Assembly: GCF_001949145.1 (NCBI RefSeq)
Contig: NW_019091443.1
Span: 354,101-418,100 of the forward strand
Length of the DNA: 64,000 nucleotides
Origin: Acanthaster planci
Lineage: Eukaryota > Echinodermata > Asteroidea > Valvatida > Acanthasteridae
Reading direction: 5' to 3'
Shown here: piece after piece, positions 62,301 through 64,000 of the stretch
Position numbering within the stretch: position 1 is the first letter of the stretch
How the letters are laid out: the number at the start of each line of letters is the position of its first letter
Position numbers and translations under genes: made by a program
Notes under the pieces: model-generated
Databases searched by the model: none
What the model was told of the DNA's origin: nothing
Seen by the model: the letters and a program-made list of their open reading frames with translations, nothing else

Positions 62301-64000
62301 CCTCGTACCACTTTGTGCCAATCGGTGAGAGTGGACTGATGGGAGCACATGCAAAGGCAGTGCCTGATTTACGATGAAGCCGCCAAACAATGTTGCCGTT
62401 TGGGGAGCTAGCTATCTGCATTGCGGAGTCCTTTAACTTGTTCCATTTAATTGTTACATTGGACACAAGCGAGTGGTAGACCTTATCACGATTGTCGACG
62501 CACCACACATGTTTGTCAGATACCACAAGCTGCATGATGTATCCTGGTGTGCTGCACTGCATCCAGCTACCAGCAAATCGCTGCTGAATGTTCTCTGGAA
62601 TTGGGGTTTCCTCAGCCGTTCCTTCATCATTATCATGAGCTCCTGCATCTACACATGCCGGCACTGGCTCCTGATGAGCTCCATATAGACTCTCCTCGGC
62701 TACAAACACTGCTGGTGGGCTGTTGGCTTCACTGCTAGGTGTTTCTGGCAAGTACTTGCCATAAAATTCCTCATCTGTGGAATCTGATTTACGGAGGTCA
62801 AGTCGAAGTGGTACAGCGCTGCCACTAGATGGTGAAGGTTCCTTGTTCAAGAGCCGTGTATGCTGGTCCAATACTTCAGACGAGACTGTTGAGTCAAAGT
62901 CTAATTTCAAGTTGTCAGCATCAGACCTCAGTGAGTGAATACTGTCCGTACATTCAGTCCACCTGCCACCCTTTTGTATGGCTCTTTCAGGTATTTTAGG
63001 GGTACCCTCCCAGGATCTCAATGTTCCTGGAAAATCTCTTGGACTAGGGTTTGGCATACTGCTGTCAGTTGGAGTGCCCAAACATGTTGCAGCATTATCA
63101 ACACTGCTGGAAATCACACCTCCTAATATCACCCTTCCTGGAGGGTACTGGTGACAATCAGCATGTCCAATTTCAGGAGATTCAAGAGCCACTTGGCCAA
63201 TATCCACATCATCTATTTGCCTAACACTTTCACTCTGGATGCTTTCTGATACTTGAGGATTCTCCTGGTGAATTAAGTTGCTCTCTGTGTTCAGGCTTGG
63301 AGACTTTGATGCTCCACTGCTATTGCTCAAAATGTCATTCATATGGCCATCTGATCCAGTGCTGTTGACACTGTCTGAGTGACCTTTCCTGCTGTCACTA
63401 GAGAAGCTATCAGACCTGTTGCTGTGATTGTCAGCCATGAAGCTATTAGGCTTCAGTCTCTGGTCATCACTCTTGGTGCTATCTGATCGATTTCTGTCAG
63501 TCTCCAGACCTGATCTGGAGCTTTCATTAGGTGGAGTGTTCAGTTCGTCTGGGATCGGAGAAGGTGTTGCAGAGCGATCAGCCAATTCTTTCTTTGATGC
63601 TGAACATAAACCAAAATAGATCATCAAAAACACAAAGTATCAAGCAAAATGTTATACATGTCTCCTAAATAATCTGGTTAAATGCCACTCACTGAATATT
63701 TATAAACTGCGTGTTTATCTAGCATAGGAGATTGCAAGCTCTCCTCATACTTCCCATCTTGAGATGATTTCTGATTAGATTTTGAAGAAATTAAATGAGT
63801 CATGCCATCACCGTTGTTTTTACTTGCTTGAACATAATCATGAGATTATCAACATATCAGTTTTTTGGATGATTTTTTTACCTTTATGAGATTTCTTCTT
63901 CTTCTTTTTGGTTTGTCTAACTGGTTGAAAGAGGACTTCATCATAGCTTTCCTGACCAATCTGTAAGAGTTTCTTTTCACTGAGTGTCACTGCAGGTGGT
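50321..64000 (-). CDS. TECPR2: tectonin beta-propeller repeat protein 2, C-terminal 979 residues
   Basis: Exons read down from the right edge: 63882-64000 (cut by the edge), 62033-63599, 60854-60989, 60263-60476, 58460-58549, 55516-55746, 53858-54148, 52930-53079 and 50321-50463. All junction phases match. The first exon has a poly-Lys run. The large exon has a Ser-rich disordered linker of about 350 residues, then tectonin repeats (GSWMQCSTPGYIMQLVVSD, HVWCVDNRDKVYHSL, GDIYVHKGI). Further repeats include GWGIDDDGLVWFRTG, MWALQEDGDIYVRK, VVWACDNEGMIYLRIG and VWALDNKRTVYVRRG. The last exon ends DDWELL. TECPR2 binds Atg8 proteins and supports autophagy and ER exit (human SPG49/HSAN9 gene). The long linker before the repeats and no dysferlin or PH domain favour TECPR2 over TECPR1. 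The WD40 part lies beyond 64000. Confidence 0.93.
61180..61332 (-). repeat. tRNA-derived SINE, copy 2 (TECPR2 intron)
   Basis: Antisense to the plus strand it carries GGTTCAAATCC-like B-box and TACGGTATTCTGGAGGT arm sequence. The leader CTTCCCATTTGTCAATTATC is shared with copy 3, and GTTCAGGGGCACTA also occurs in both. The D-arm is deleted around 61258. Confidence 0.85.
61475..61640 (-). repeat. tRNA-derived SINE, copy 3 (TECPR2 intron)
   Basis: The best-preserved copy. On the minus strand, GGGCTAGATAGCTCAGTTGA, then GAGCACTTG, a TATGGTATT loop and GGTTCAAATCC. It is about 300 bp from copy 2 in the same orientation and shares its leader. Pol III A and B boxes are recognisable; the oversized anticodon loop rules out a tRNA gene. 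Confidence 0.88.

Overview
This is a piece of an animal nuclear genome, very probably from a marine invertebrate. The evidence is short exons with clean GT-AG splice sites in long AT-rich introns, orthologues of animal genes, and many small transposable elements and tRNA-derived repeats. The palindromic word ACATGTAC recurs throughout. I cannot name the species. An echinoderm, hemichordate or amphioxus-like animal would fit, but that is a guess. One ambiguous base (n) lies at 17921.

Three protein-coding genes could be rebuilt exon by exon, all on the minus strand and all with matching splice phases. (1) BRMS1L-like, 21616-30368: nine exons, 317 residues, complete. It is a subunit of the Sin3/HDAC corepressor complex. 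Its fifth intron can only be spliced in frame as a minor-spliceosome (U12) AT-AC intron. (2) A 369-residue single-pass membrane protein, 37330-41243, five exons. It has an outside segment of only about 27 residues and a disordered inner tail of about 315 residues. I do not recognise the family. (3) The 3' part of TECPR2, 50321 to the right edge: nine exons, 979 residues, with the N-terminal WD40 part outside the window. It ends in a perfectly placed Atg8-binding (LIR) motif. A fourth, weaker gene-like set of minus-strand reading frames lies at 18544-19653 and is unidentified.

The rest is repeat-rich. 1-12 kb holds a 63-bp tandem repeat, a ribozyme-like inverted repeat, nested MITEs with 9-bp target duplications and an inverted-repeat element rich in GTACTCG. 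12-18 kb is a GC-richer graveyard of Penelope-like retroelements (two decayed GIY-YIG copies with hammerhead-like hairpins nearby), a LINE endonuclease fragment, a three-copy dispersed repeat and a large fold-back. 31-36 kb has a diverged tandem array interrupted by a LINE tail, a GACTCGAGTC-rich element and a long hairpin. A dead Tc1 element, itself interrupted by a 203-bp hAT-type MITE, sits in intron 1 of the membrane-protein gene. 45.5-46.2 kb is a dead LINE reverse transcriptase. TECPR2 introns carry two tRNA-derived SINEs.

The genes show no operon-like link. BRMS1L acts in nuclear repression, and TECPR2 acts in autophagy and ER export. No wholly new biological system could be demonstrated. 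The best leads are the AT-AC intron, the short-ectodomain membrane protein, the hammerhead-like hairpins and the tiny 9-bp-TSD MITE family.
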